Positions 1 to 7,024 of a DNA stretch of 40,987 nt are shown here, one piece after another. The number at the start of each line of letters is the position of its first letter. Position 1 is the stretch's first letter. This DNA comes from an uncultured Saprospirales bacterium (GTDB lineage: Bacteria; Bacteroidota; Bacteroidia; Chitinophagales; Saprospiraceae). The stretch lies in assembly GCA_937864265.1 (NCBI GenBank), contig CALMIR010000150.1, forward strand, positions 1 to 40,987. Direction: 5' to 3'. The notes beneath the pieces were generated by a model. It saw only the letters and a list, made by a program, of their open reading frames with translations, did no database searches and was not told where the DNA came from. Both the position numbers and the translations under genes were made by a program.

Positions 1-6
1 CATATT

Positions 7-45
7 TTTAGGAGGGCTAGCGGCAAAGCCGCTAGCCCTCCTAAA
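7..45. terminator. Perfect 18-bp hairpin downstream of acyl-CoA dehydrogenase
   Basis: Bases 7-24 pair without mismatch with 28-45 around a 3-base loop; the stem core is GC-rich (GGAGGGCTAGCGGC). On the + strand a short T tract (47-50) follows, while on the - strand the stem is followed by A-rich sequence. It therefore looks more like the terminator of a + gene lying outside the window, or a bidirectional stop between convergent genes, than a textbook terminator for the - strand gene that ends at 62. Confidence 0.6.
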
Positions 46-61
46 CTTTTACAAAAATGGC

Positions 62-1204
62 TTAATCCTTCAATATTTCCCGTGAAATGACCAGTTTTTG
101 TATTTCTGATGTGCCTTCGCCTATCGTACAAAGCTTGGCATCCCGGTAAAACTTTTCTACTGGAAAATCCTTGGTATAGCCGTATCCACCGAATACCTGT
201 ACCGCTTCGTTGGCGATGCTTACGGCAGCCTCAGAGGCATAATATTTGGCCATAGCCGATATTTTAGTCGATTTTTGGCCCTTATCTTTCAGGTTGCCTG
301 CTTTCCTAACCAGCAATTCCGACGCTTGAATTTGAGTGGCCATATCAGCCAGCTTAAAACTGATGCCCTGGAAGGAGGCAATGGGCTTTCCAAATTGCTG
401 CCGCTCTTTGGCGTAAGCCACTGCTGCCTCATAAGCGCCTTTGGCTATGCCCAATGAAAGGGCTGCGATGGAAATGCGACCGCCATCCAATACTTTCATC
501 GATTGGATGAATCCTTCTCCTTCCTCGCCCAGCATCTGGCTTTTGTGTATCCGGCAATTGTCGAAAATCATTTCCGCTGTTTCGGAGGCGCGCATGCCCA
601 GTTTGTTTTCTTTCTTGCCTGCGCTAAAGCCTGGAGTTCCCCGCTCGACGACAAAGGCCGTCATACCGTGGCTGTCCAATAGTTCGCCCGTGCGGGCAAT
701 CAAGACGGCAACATCGCCGGACTTGCCGTGCGTAATGAAGTTTTTAGCGCCATTTATCACATAATAATCGCCATCTCTTTCTGCAACGCAGCGCATGCGT
801 CCGGCATCACTACCCGTATTAGGCTCGGTGAGACCCCAGGCACCCAACCATTGGCCGGTGGCCAGCTTAGGCAGGTAGCGCAATTTTTGTTCCTCGTTGC
901 CGAATTCTAATATGTGGTTGGTACACAAAGAATTATGCGCCGCTACAGATAATCCGATTGAGCCACACACTTTAGCTATTTCCTCTATAACGGTAATGTA
1001 TTCCTGATAGCCAAGCCCTGAGCCCTGGTAGGCTTCTGGTACTAACACGCCCATAAACCCTAACTCTCCCATTTGATAAAACAATTCCCTCGGAGCTTCC
1101 TGGGCTTCATCCCATTCCATGACAAAGGGCTTGATGTATTGTTGGGCGAAGTCTCGCGCACTTTCTTTGATCAACTGCAGGTTGCTTAATGCTTCAACAC
1201 TCAT
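62..1204 (-). CDS. Acyl-CoA dehydrogenase
   Basis: Predicted 380-residue FAD-dependent acyl-CoA dehydrogenase that introduces the alpha-beta double bond in acyl-CoA (fatty acid or branched-chain amino acid oxidation) and passes electrons to ETF. Visible family signatures are the flavin/substrate loop WGLTEPNTGSDAG in the middle domain, the QQFGKPIASFQ segment in the C-terminal helical domain, and the C-terminal GEGTSEIQ motif, whose first Glu (about residue 363) sits at the catalytic-base position of short-chain dehydrogenases. The length is normal for the family. I start at 1204 (MSVEAL) rather than at the longer open frame's start at 1276, because a promoter-like TATCTTTG (- strand, 1235-1242) lies inside the extension, which is also hydrophobic and atypical. 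It stands alone on the - strand. Substrate chain length cannot be read from the sequence. Confidence 0.95.
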   Translation of the reverse strand: MSVEALSNLQLIKESARDFAQQYIKPFVMEWDEAQEAPRELFYQMGELGFMGVLVPEAYQGSGLGYQEYITVIEEIAKVCGSIGLSVAAHNSLCTNHILEFGNEEQKLRYLPKLATGQWLGAWGLTEPNTGSDAGRMRCVAERDGDYYVINGAKNFITHGKSGDVAVLIARTGELLDSHGMTAFVVERGTPGFSAGKKENKLGMRASETAEMIFDNCRIHKSQMLGEEGEGFIQSMKVLDGGRISIAALSLGIAKGAYEAAVAYAKERQQFGKPIASFQGISFKLADMATQIQASELLVRKAGNLKDKGQKSTKISAMAKYYASEAAVSIANEAVQVFGGYGYTKDFPVEKFYRDAKLCTIGEGTSEIQKLVISREILKD

Positions 1205-1234
1205 AAATTGGATTTTGAACAAGATATAAATGAA

Positions 1235-1242
1235 CAAAGATA
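1235..1242 (-). promoter_or_regulatory. TAnnTTTG -7 element for acyl-CoA dehydrogenase
   Basis: Reads TATCTTTG on the - strand and ends 30 bases before the chosen ATG, matching the Bacteroidota housekeeping -7 consensus. No well-placed TTG was seen at -33. Confidence 0.5.
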
Positions 1243-1342
1243 GAAATGGTTCATGGAATAACGCGGCAAAACACAAAAAGGTGTGGTAGATGGCGGATTC
1301 TTATGGGGGAGGGGGTGAACGGGGATTAATAACTTGGGAAAC

Positions 1343-1519
1343 TCAGTTCTCCTCATCAACCAGGTCATTTGGCTTGATGATGACCTGTGAATTACTATCC
1401 CCTACGATAGGGTATTGCATACCTTCAGAGGACAATTTCGGGCGAAGCACCTGACAGCCCATGTAGGAAAGGCTCTTCTACGAAGCTGCGCTCGCCGATG
1501 TAGTGGCGGTTTGGTGTCA
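1343..1519 (-). pseudogene. Relic resembling the N-terminus of a type I restriction HsdR subunit (downstream copy)
   Basis: This is the roughly 310-base gap between darG and the acyl-CoA dehydrogenase. Read on the - strand it gives a short frame containing RHYIGERSFVEEPFL, then, after a frame change, QVLRPKLSSEGM and a tail ending at a TGA at 1343-1345. The pattern ERxFVEEPFLxxLxxxGxxVLR is what I remember from HsdR N-termini (known family; recalled, not searched). There is no credible start codon and the frame is broken, so this is a decayed fragment. Bases 1436-1496 align with 3225-3299 on the other side of darTG, with a 14-base deletion here that explains the frame change. Confidence 0.4.
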
Positions 1520-2575
1520 GGTCATTTCAGGGTATAATATAGTTTTATGTGCTTGTAGTCGTTTTAGAGCTGCCGCTATTTGATGGTTAGTGAAAAGTCG
1601 CTTTTTCCGACCTGACCATTTTTTCAAAGCCTTTCCTAGCAAGGCAACATCGAAGGTCTTGTTTTCAAGAATCAAAAAATCAAGTGAAGCTAATAATTCC
1701 AGACCAGCTGGCGATTGAAAGCCGTCAAGTAGCTCTATTAAAATTTCCAATCGTTTCCTTTGTTCGATGCTAGCCTGTTCTTTGATGAACCGATTAACTT
1801 CCCCAATTCGATCAATATTGAGTTCAATGGGGTCAAACGGACGATTGTTTTTTAGGGAAACACCATGTATAAATTGGCCATTCAGGGCAAATAAAACATG
1901 GCGTACCTTGCCAGAATAAGGGCCATAGAAGTATTTCTGAAAATCAAGTTGAAGTTGTGGTTCGCCAACCCTTTGAAGGAAGTACATCAGTTTTTCAGCG
2001 GCAAACTCGCTGGCGTATTCGCCTAAATGCCGATAATGGTACAGCAGACTGAGCATCATGGCACGCGCAGGCGTAAGGTTCACTTGCTTATCTGCTACCT
2101 CTTTTTCCAAACGGGCAGTAACCTCTGCCGAAGGCTCGAATACTTGAATGTCTATTTCTAGCCCGGTAAGTGCTTGCTCTATCATGGGTCTGACCACAGC
2201 CCAATCCAAGCCCCCATTTCCGCAGCCTAAGGGCGGTATTGCCACCGATTGTATGTTTAATTCTAATAATATATGGCGCAAATCAACTAAGCCCTCAGAA
2301 ATATAAGATAATTGCGAAGGCGCCTTCCAATGCTGTTTAGTTGGAAAATTGATGATATAACGAAGCTGATCGATTCTATTCAACGCTGTTACAAACATTT
2401 TGCCTGTCTTTATTTCTTCCCGTTTTGCGGCTAGAGCATAAGCTTTATAGTTTTCAGGAAAACTTTCTTTAAACTGCAACGCAATACCTTTACCCATTAC
2501 CCCTACGGTATTCACCGTATTGACCAATGCTTCTACGGGTGCAGACAACATGTTTCCAGTTTTATATGTAATCAT
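1517..2575 (-). CDS. darG: DarG-type antitoxin: macrodomain DNA ADP-ribosylglycohydrolase
   Basis: Predicted 352-residue antitoxin of the DarTG system. The N-terminal macrodomain (about residues 1-155) removes ADP-ribose that DarT attaches to thymine in single-stranded DNA; the C-terminal part (about 170-350) corresponds to the region that binds and neutralises DarT in known DarG proteins. Visible motifs are VNTVNTVGVMGKGIALQF (19-35), NFPTKQHW with the expected catalytic lysine at K80, and PPLGCGNGGLDW (114-125). Length and layout match full-size DarG. Its ATG overlaps the 3' end of the original darT frame by 14 bases (2562-2575), the usual coupled toxin-antitoxin arrangement. The frame is intact although darT is interrupted, so the antitoxin probably still functions. 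Confidence in the family is high; activity is inferred. Confidence 0.93.
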   Translation of the reverse strand: MITYKTGNMLSAPVEALVNTVNTVGVMGKGIALQFKESFPENYKAYALAAKREEIKTGKMFVTALNRIDQLRYIINFPTKQHWKAPSQLSYISEGLVDLRHILLELNIQSVAIPPLGCGNGGLDWAVVRPMIEQALTGLEIDIQVFEPSAEVTARLEKEVADKQVNLTPARAMMLSLLYHYRHLGEYASEFAAEKLMYFLQRVGEPQLQLDFQKYFYGPYSGKVRHVLFALNGQFIHGVSLKNNRPFDPIELNIDRIGEVNRFIKEQASIEQRKRLEILIELLDGFQSPAGLELLASLDFLILENKTFDVALLGKALKKWSGRKKRLFTNHQIAAALKRLQAHKTILYPEMT

Positions 2576-2711
2576 AATAAGCTTGTTTTGAAACTCTTAC
2601 GGGTATCTTTGGTTGTCTGGCGGTTTGCAAAGATTCAATTTTCTGTTTACATTGTTTATCAAAAGTCAAAAAAAAAGCAATACACGTAACAGGAACCTTT
2701 TCTTTCACCAT
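2562..2711 (-). pseudogene. darT: C-terminal remainder of darT beyond the in-frame stop
   Basis: Directly after the TAA that ends the upstream darT frame (2712-2714), the same reading frame continues for 49 sense codons, beginning with ATG (TAA-ATG) and ending with a TAA at 2562-2564 inside the start of darG. The peptide runs from MVKEKVPVTC to VSKQAYYDYI and resembles the end of DarT (basic linker after the catalytic Glu, last beta strand, aromatic C-terminus). Joined to the first part it gives 213 codons, the normal DarT length. No frameshift is needed: the run of nine T residues (- strand, 2668-2676) is read through in frame. It could be translated separately by reinitiation at the adjacent ATG; this is inference. 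Confidence 0.7.
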
Positions 2712-3203
2712 TTATTCTGCTTGTTTTTTGCGCTGCCGATCGGAGTCATCTTCTGTATTGCGCCATTGAGTGGCATAAATAGCGTCCCAATCCAAATCAT
2801 TAAATCCACGTTCATCGGTATAAAATTGGGTCATCCCGTGTCGTGCATGCCCATCAGTAAAAAACCAAGTCAAGCCCTTTTGCACAATGCATTCGTGATC
2901 GGCTACAATATAAACGATGTCGGACTGTGGTATTTTTTCTACGCCCTCATAACCTGTAGTAATCTGGTATAGCATAGGGCTGCGATGACCCAGATAAAAT
3001 GGGATATACTGGCTGAATGTGCCGCCCGGCGGATTAGGCGCGTCCAGATCTTTGCGAACCCCGATTAGGCTCTGATCGCCAATAGCTCGAAAATTCGGGT
3101 CGGCATTAGGCGATGAAGCAATGACAAGACCATGCCTCAGGATATGCGGCAGGTTATCTATATGCGTTATACGATAAAGCCATATTTTAGCGGGCTTCGA
3201 CAT
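2712..3203 (-). CDS. darT: DarT-type toxin, DNA ADP-ribosyltransferase (DUF4433), truncated by a stop codon
   Basis: Predicted toxin that transfers ADP-ribose from NAD+ to thymidine in single-stranded DNA, blocking replication. The 163-residue frame has the DUF4433 pattern: YRITHIDNLPHILRHGL (10-26, NAD-binding His at 14), a conserved Arg at 50 (position of the catalytic Arg in studied DarT), and IPFYLGHRSPMLY (67-79). It ends QRKKQAE; that Glu (E163) matches the catalytic glutamate of the family's QAE motif, which normally continues for some 50 residues. A single TAA replaces the next codon. The protein thus keeps its catalytic residues but lacks its C-terminal strands and is probably inactive or unstable unless the stop is read through or the fragments associate. 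Sequencing error cannot be excluded. Confidence 0.85.
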   Translation of the reverse strand: MSKPAKIWLYRITHIDNLPHILRHGLVIASSPNADPNFRAIGDQSLIGVRKDLDAPNPPGGTFSQYIPFYLGHRSPMLYQITTGYEGVEKIPQSDIVYIVADHECIVQKGLTWFFTDGHARHGMTQFYTDERGFNDLDWDAIYATQWRNTEDDSDRQRKKQAE

Positions 3204-3221
3204 GGATTTTGCTTTCGTTTG

Positions 3222-3299
3222 CTACTTCAGGCGCAACACCTGCCAGGCTAATACTTGTAATTGCTGGAGGAACGATTCTTCTACGAAGCAGCGCTCGTC
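3222..3299 (-). pseudogene. Relic resembling an HsdR N-terminus (upstream copy)
   Basis: On the - strand the frame reads DERCFVEESFLQQLQV, then LAWQVLRLK and a stop (TAG, 3222-3224). It is the same motif as the fragment downstream of darG; I count about 48 identities over 61 aligned bases. It runs straight on from the Fic-like relic, as hsdR often follows a Fic gene in type I restriction loci. There is no start codon in frame and only about 25 residues survive, so it is non-functional. The HsdR assignment rests on memory of the family motif and has not been searched. Confidence 0.4.
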
Positions 3300-3475
3300 A
3301 AAGTCTAGTAAACTGAATAAGGTTTGGTTGACATAATAATTTCCAATTTTCTTTGGTTCTTTTTCTCCAGCAGTCCGTCATGCGCCAATTTATTCAAAAA
3401 TTTGTCAGCCAGCAATAAAAAAGTACAACTTTCTCCAACTATGCAGGCGAACTCTGTTATTTTTGTTGGCTAAGC
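3300..3475 (-). pseudogene. Relic resembling the C-terminal winged helix of a Fic-family protein
   Basis: On the - strand the sequence between darT and the sigma gene reads LLLADKFLNKLAHDGLLEKK and, after a +1 frame change, EPKKIGNYYVNQTLFSLL. This is the helix-turn-helix plus 'G.YYxNxxLxxLL' ending I associate with Fic (filamentation induced by cAMP) AMP-transferases. Only the last 50 or so residues can be made out, and the frame is broken, so it is a remnant. It fits an hsd-fic-darTG-hsdR type defence locus in decay. The identification is from pattern memory only. The remaining bases up to 3536 hold the sigma-gene promoter. Confidence 0.35.
3458..3465 (+). promoter_or_regulatory. TAnnTTTG -7 element upstream of ECF sigma gene
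   Basis: TATTTTTG, 71 bases before the ATG at 3537, fits the Bacteroidota -7 consensus. No clear TTG lies 19-21 bases upstream. Confidence 0.35.
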
Positions 3476-3536
3476 AATACAAGAACTAACACCTATTTCT
3501 ACAAGGGCTACCCAGTAAGCTCATAGCAACTTTATA

Positions 3537-4097
3537 ATGGCGCAAATCCTTCCAGATCATAAGCAAGATGCAGCGCTGCTAGCCGCATTAAAAGGGGGTG
3601 AAGAAAAGGCCATGGAGGTCATATTTCGATTGCATTACGCGGATTTGTGCCGAGCGGTATTGCGCATTATCCCTAGCCCGGAAATTGCAGAAGACATAGG
3701 TCAGGACGTATTGCTGGAGCTTTGGCGCAAAAGAGCACAAGTGCAGATCAATACGTCTTTAGCAGCCTATCTTCGCCGGGCAGGGGTCAATCGGGCCTTG
3801 AATTATTTGCGAGATCAGAAAATGAAGTTTGATCAGGACGCCGATTTGGAATACCATGCTCCCATAACGCCTGCAGTTACACAGGAACTGGAAGCTGAAG
3901 AGTTGAAACAAAAAATCGACGAAGCCATCGATGCTTTACCGGAAAGATGCCGGGTCGTATTCGTGTTGAGTCGTTTTGAGGACATGAGTTATCAAAATAT
4001 CGCCGATACTTTGGATATTTCCGTAAAGACGGTAGAGAACCAAATAACAAAGGCACTAAGAATCTTGCGGGATCGGCTGGAAGGCTTTTTGAGCTGA
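3537..4097 (+). CDS. ECF RNA polymerase sigma factor (FecI-type, Bacteroidota expansion)
   Basis: A 186-residue sigma-70 family protein with only regions 2 and 4. Region 2 (about 25-95) includes EIAEDIGQDVLLELW; region 4 (about 127-182) contains LPERCRVVFVLSRFEDMSYQ followed by a helix-turn-helix, IADTLDISVKTVENQITKAL. In Bacteroidota such factors pair with a FecR anti-sigma and switch on uptake or polysaccharide-use loci when a TonB receptor senses its ligand. The next gene is the expected FecR partner, but no receptor follows it, so the target regulon is not visible here. The start at 3537 is the first ATG and gives a normal length. Confidence 0.95.
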   Translation: MAQILPDHKQDAALLAALKGGEEKAMEVIFRLHYADLCRAVLRIIPSPEIAEDIGQDVLLELWRKRAQVQINTSLAAYLRRAGVNRALNYLRDQKMKFDQDADLEYHAPITPAVTQELEAEELKQKIDEAIDALPERCRVVFVLSRFEDMSYQNIADTLDISVKTVENQITKALRILRDRLEGFLS

Positions 4098-4351
4098 ACG
4101 ATTCGTAAAATAGTTTCGTTCTTTAGCTGTTGAGGTGTAAGAAAATAGCCTCCTGCAAAAAAAATGATCCACAGCCATAATGCAGCTATTTGACATTTGT
4201 ATGACAAAATACGGCTTATGCGCGAAAATGGATCATGCTCGCATGGGGGCATCGTTCCATAATGGTGTCATTTTGGGAAAAACAGCGTTTTAATAAGCAA
4301 ATGGCAATCGCTGGCTGTTGAAAAAGCAGCCACTTTGTTGAAAAAACGAAA

Positions 4352-5350
4352 ATGGAAAAAAATCAATTGGCATCATTGATTCATAAAAAACTGACCGGAA
4401 GCATGCATGAGGAAGATCGTAAAAAGTTGGAGGACTTGTCCCGTCATCGGGAGGAACATGCTCTTGCCCAAAAATTCGAGAAAACCTGGGAAAAAAGTGC
4501 GACTTATAAAAGCAATTACCAACCGGATATAGACCGCGGCTGGGAGCGCTTCAAAAATAAAATGCAATCAGAATCGTCCCCCACCCAAGGCACTTCAAAA
4601 GTTAAGGTCAGGAAATTGTCCTGGGGTTGGGCGGCGGCAGCTGCTTTAGCGCTGCTATTGGGGCTGGCTTGGTGGCAAATGGGCGGCAATTCCGTAAACC
4701 CCGTTGCCGCTAACAGCTATTCAACAGGTAGCGGAGAGCAAACCTCCATCACGCTAGAAGACGGTACAGAAGTCGTGTTGAATCAGAACTCTGAATTGAC
4801 CCTAACCAGTGATTTGAGCCAAGACGGAGAACGAGTAGTCAATTTGCAAGGAGAAGCCTTTTTCAAAGTGCAGCCTGATACTCGTCCTTTTATCATCTAT
4901 GGTGCCAATGTCAAAGTAGAAGTTTTAGGTACGGCGTTTAACTTGCGTACTTACGAGGAAGAAGCTTTTTCTGCCGTATCTGTCACCGAAGGTTTGGTGC
5001 AGTTGACGGATCTCCAAAAGAACGCCGGCATTAAGCTGGAAAAAGGCATGCAGGGCACCATCTATACCGATGGCAAAATGACCAGGCATAAAAATGATGC
5101 CAATGTTCATGCCTGGCGCACCCAAAAGCTTTTTTTCCGCAACACCAGTTTAGCCGAGGTGGAAAAAGCCCTTGAAAAATATTACAACATAAGCATCGAA
5201 ATGCCGGATGTTTTATTGTCCTGCAATTACAGCGGCAGCTTTGACAATAAGCCCCTACAAACGGTCATTACGACCCTGGAGGCTTCTCTTCCCATCCGAT
5301 TTTACAAAGAACAAGGAACATACCGTATAGAAGGTACCGGCTGTAAGTAG
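4352..5350 (+). CDS. FecR-family anti-sigma/sensor protein with DUF4974 C-terminus
   Basis: A 332-residue inner-membrane anti-sigma regulator. The N-terminal cytoplasmic part (1-88) should bind the sigma factor encoded 254 bases upstream. A single membrane span (about 91-109, WGWAAAAALALLLGLAWW) is followed by the periplasmic FecR domain (about 125-225, including EDGTEVVLNQNSEL and GEAFFKV) and a DUF4974 secretin/TonB-N-like domain (about 255-325). It normally relays occupancy of a TonB-dependent receptor to the sigma factor. Its 3' end lies 4 bases from the convergent glycosidase gene, so no SusC-like receptor follows; the TonB receptor at 10.3 kb is distant and lacks the signalling context. 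Either the pair has lost its receptor or acts on a remote one. Confidence 0.93.
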   Translation: MEKNQLASLIHKKLTGSMHEEDRKKLEDLSRHREEHALAQKFEKTWEKSATYKSNYQPDIDRGWERFKNKMQSESSPTQGTSKVKVRKLSWGWAAAAALALLLGLAWWQMGGNSVNPVAANSYSTGSGEQTSITLEDGTEVVLNQNSELTLTSDLSQDGERVVNLQGEAFFKVQPDTRPFIIYGANVKVEVLGTAFNLRTYEEEAFSAVSVTEGLVQLTDLQKNAGIKLEKGMQGTIYTDGKMTRHKNDANVHAWRTQKLFFRNTSLAEVEKALEKYYNISIEMPDVLLSCNYSGSFDNKPLQTVITTLEASLPIRFYKEQGTYRIEGTGCK

Positions 5351-5354
5351 CCGA

Positions 5355-6965
5355 CTACTTTTTCTTGCGTTTTCTGGCTTTAGCTGCCTGGCTCTTGTAT
5401 TTCACAATGCGCCCATTTTTGCGTTGTATGGTCACCGCTTCACTTATTCTTCCTTCGCTATTGGCCCTATTCACCGCTGTAATGGCATAGGTATAGGTCT
5501 CTCCCTCTTCAATTCGTTTGTCTAAAATGGCATACTTTTTATCCTTCGTTGCAAAACTGCTCAGGTGTATCAAATTGGTGGCCTCTTCTAAGTCTCTGAC
5601 CGTGGTGCCCTTAAACCGATAAACCGCGTAATAATGGGGTGGTTTTGCCACGTCATTTTTATTGGGTTTCCAGCGGATTTGTGCGTCTCCCCGTTTATTT
5701 TTTACTTTTACCTGCGCTGGTTCGGCCTGAATGGGTAAGGAGAGGTTTTCATTTTTAGGCGGCAACGCCAAATTGGCGTAATAATAACGCAGAGTATCCT
5801 TCAAGTTTTTAGGGTCGGCCAAAACCGAGCCGGAACGGAAAAAGACACTGCCATCAATCCGGCGATTCCTTCTGGTCAATCTGATTTGCCGCGCCATTTG
5901 ATCGGGTTCCTGCCAGCCCGGCTGTGCATCTTGCCCGATTTTATAAGCGGCATGACCGATATAAACCTTTCCATTGTACTGGTGTTGGCTCCACCAGTTC
6001 ACCAATTTATTGTAGTCGGCCACTTCGTAGCCAATGTTCCAGTAAATCTGGGGTACTACATAATCGATCCATTCCAGCCGCAGCCACTTGACCACATCGG
6101 CATACAAGTCGTCATAGGAAGAAACGCTGGCCCTGGAGTCGGAGCCGGCAGGGTCTTTGTCCTTGTTGCGCCAAACGCCAAAGGGGCTGATACCGAATTG
6201 CACTTCCGGCTTGATGGCCTTGATGGTTGTAGAGATCAATTCTACAAATTCATCAATATTTTGCCGGCGCCAGTTGCCGATGTCCTTGTGGGTAGCAGCG
6301 CCATAATATTTATAGGTCAGGCTGTCTGGAAAAGCTTCGTTGGCGATAGGGTAGGGGTAGAAATAATCGTCGAAGTGGATCGCATCCACATCGTACTTTT
6401 GCACCACCTCGGCAACGACATCCCGCAAATGATTGCGCACTTCGGGCAGTCCCGGATTGAGGTAATAGCGTTTGCCGTATCGGACTACCCAGTTGCGGTG
6501 TTGGTAAAAAGCATGTCGGATGGAAAGTTGGGAGGAGTCGAGGTCCATGCTCAAGCGAAAGGGGTTCATCCAAGCGTGAAATTCCATGCCCTGGCGGTGG
6601 GTTTCTTCAATAATAAAGGCCAGTGGGTCGTATTCCGGCTTTGGAGGCAAGTCTTGCTTTCCGGTCAGATAACGCGACCAGGGGGCAAATTCAGATGGAT
6701 AAAAGGCATCGCCAGCAGGGCGTATTTGAAAAATTACTGCGTTGAATCCCAATTCTTTGTATTTGCTAATCAAGTTTTTCCATTCTTCTTTATGGGCCGT
6801 TGGCCAGGGCGTCGATTTGCTGGGGTAATCCAGGTTGTTCACCGTAGCTACCCACACGCCACGGAATTCGTGTTTGGGTGCGTCACCTGTTTTTCCACTT
6901 TGGGCAAAACTATTTTCAAACAGCATACTCAATAAAAGTATAAATACGCCAAGTTTGATTTTCAT
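5355..6965 (-). CDS. Secreted GHL10/DUF187 glycosidase-like protein with fibronectin-III-like C-terminus
   Basis: A 536-residue exported protein. A signal peptide (MKIKLGVFILLLSMLFENSFAQ, residues 1-22, given here as its full short span) leads into a DUF187 TIM-barrel (about 33-345) with the hallmark start EFRGVWVATVNNLDYPS, then QIRPAGDAFYPS, WMNPFRLS, IHFDDYFYPYP and WIDYVVPQIYWN. Acidic residues on these strand ends are candidate catalytic groups of GHL10-type hydrolases, probably acting on cell-wall or polysaccharide glycans in the periplasm or outside. A fibronectin-III-like segment (about 420-515) and a very basic tail (AKARKRKKK) close the protein. I use 6965 because the longer frame to 7052 would place the signal peptide internally. 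The substrate is unknown. Confidence 0.9.
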   Translation of the reverse strand: MKIKLGVFILLLSMLFENSFAQSGKTGDAPKHEFRGVWVATVNNLDYPSKSTPWPTAHKEEWKNLISKYKELGFNAVIFQIRPAGDAFYPSEFAPWSRYLTGKQDLPPKPEYDPLAFIIEETHRQGMEFHAWMNPFRLSMDLDSSQLSIRHAFYQHRNWVVRYGKRYYLNPGLPEVRNHLRDVVAEVVQKYDVDAIHFDDYFYPYPIANEAFPDSLTYKYYGAATHKDIGNWRRQNIDEFVELISTTIKAIKPEVQFGISPFGVWRNKDKDPAGSDSRASVSSYDDLYADVVKWLRLEWIDYVVPQIYWNIGYEVADYNKLVNWWSQHQYNGKVYIGHAAYKIGQDAQPGWQEPDQMARQIRLTRRNRRIDGSVFFRSGSVLADPKNLKDTLRYYYANLALPPKNENLSLPIQAEPAQVKVKNKRGDAQIRWKPNKNDVAKPPHYYAVYRFKGTTVRDLEEATNLIHLSSFATKDKKYAILDKRIEEGETYTYAITAVNRANSEGRISEAVTIQRKNGRIVKYKSQAAKARKRKKK

Positions 6966-7024
6966 AAGTATAAAGGTTTGATTAGGTGAATAATGAAGAT
7001 TTCTCAAATGGTTACTGTATCGGA

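Noticed and set aside
2668-2676. Possible frameshift in darT at a run of nine T residues (- strand)
   Set aside because: Careful reading shows the frame is continuous through the run down to the TAA at 2562-2564; only the stop at 2712-2714 interrupts the gene.
2613-2972. 119-codon + strand frame opposite darT
   Set aside because: Antisense to DUF4433-coding sequence and with no family resemblance; not a replacement gene.
5886-6935. 349-codon open frame on the + strand, antisense to the GHL10-like gene
   Set aside because: It lacks domain motifs and lies wholly opposite a gene with clear motifs and a signal peptide; it is a codon-bias shadow.
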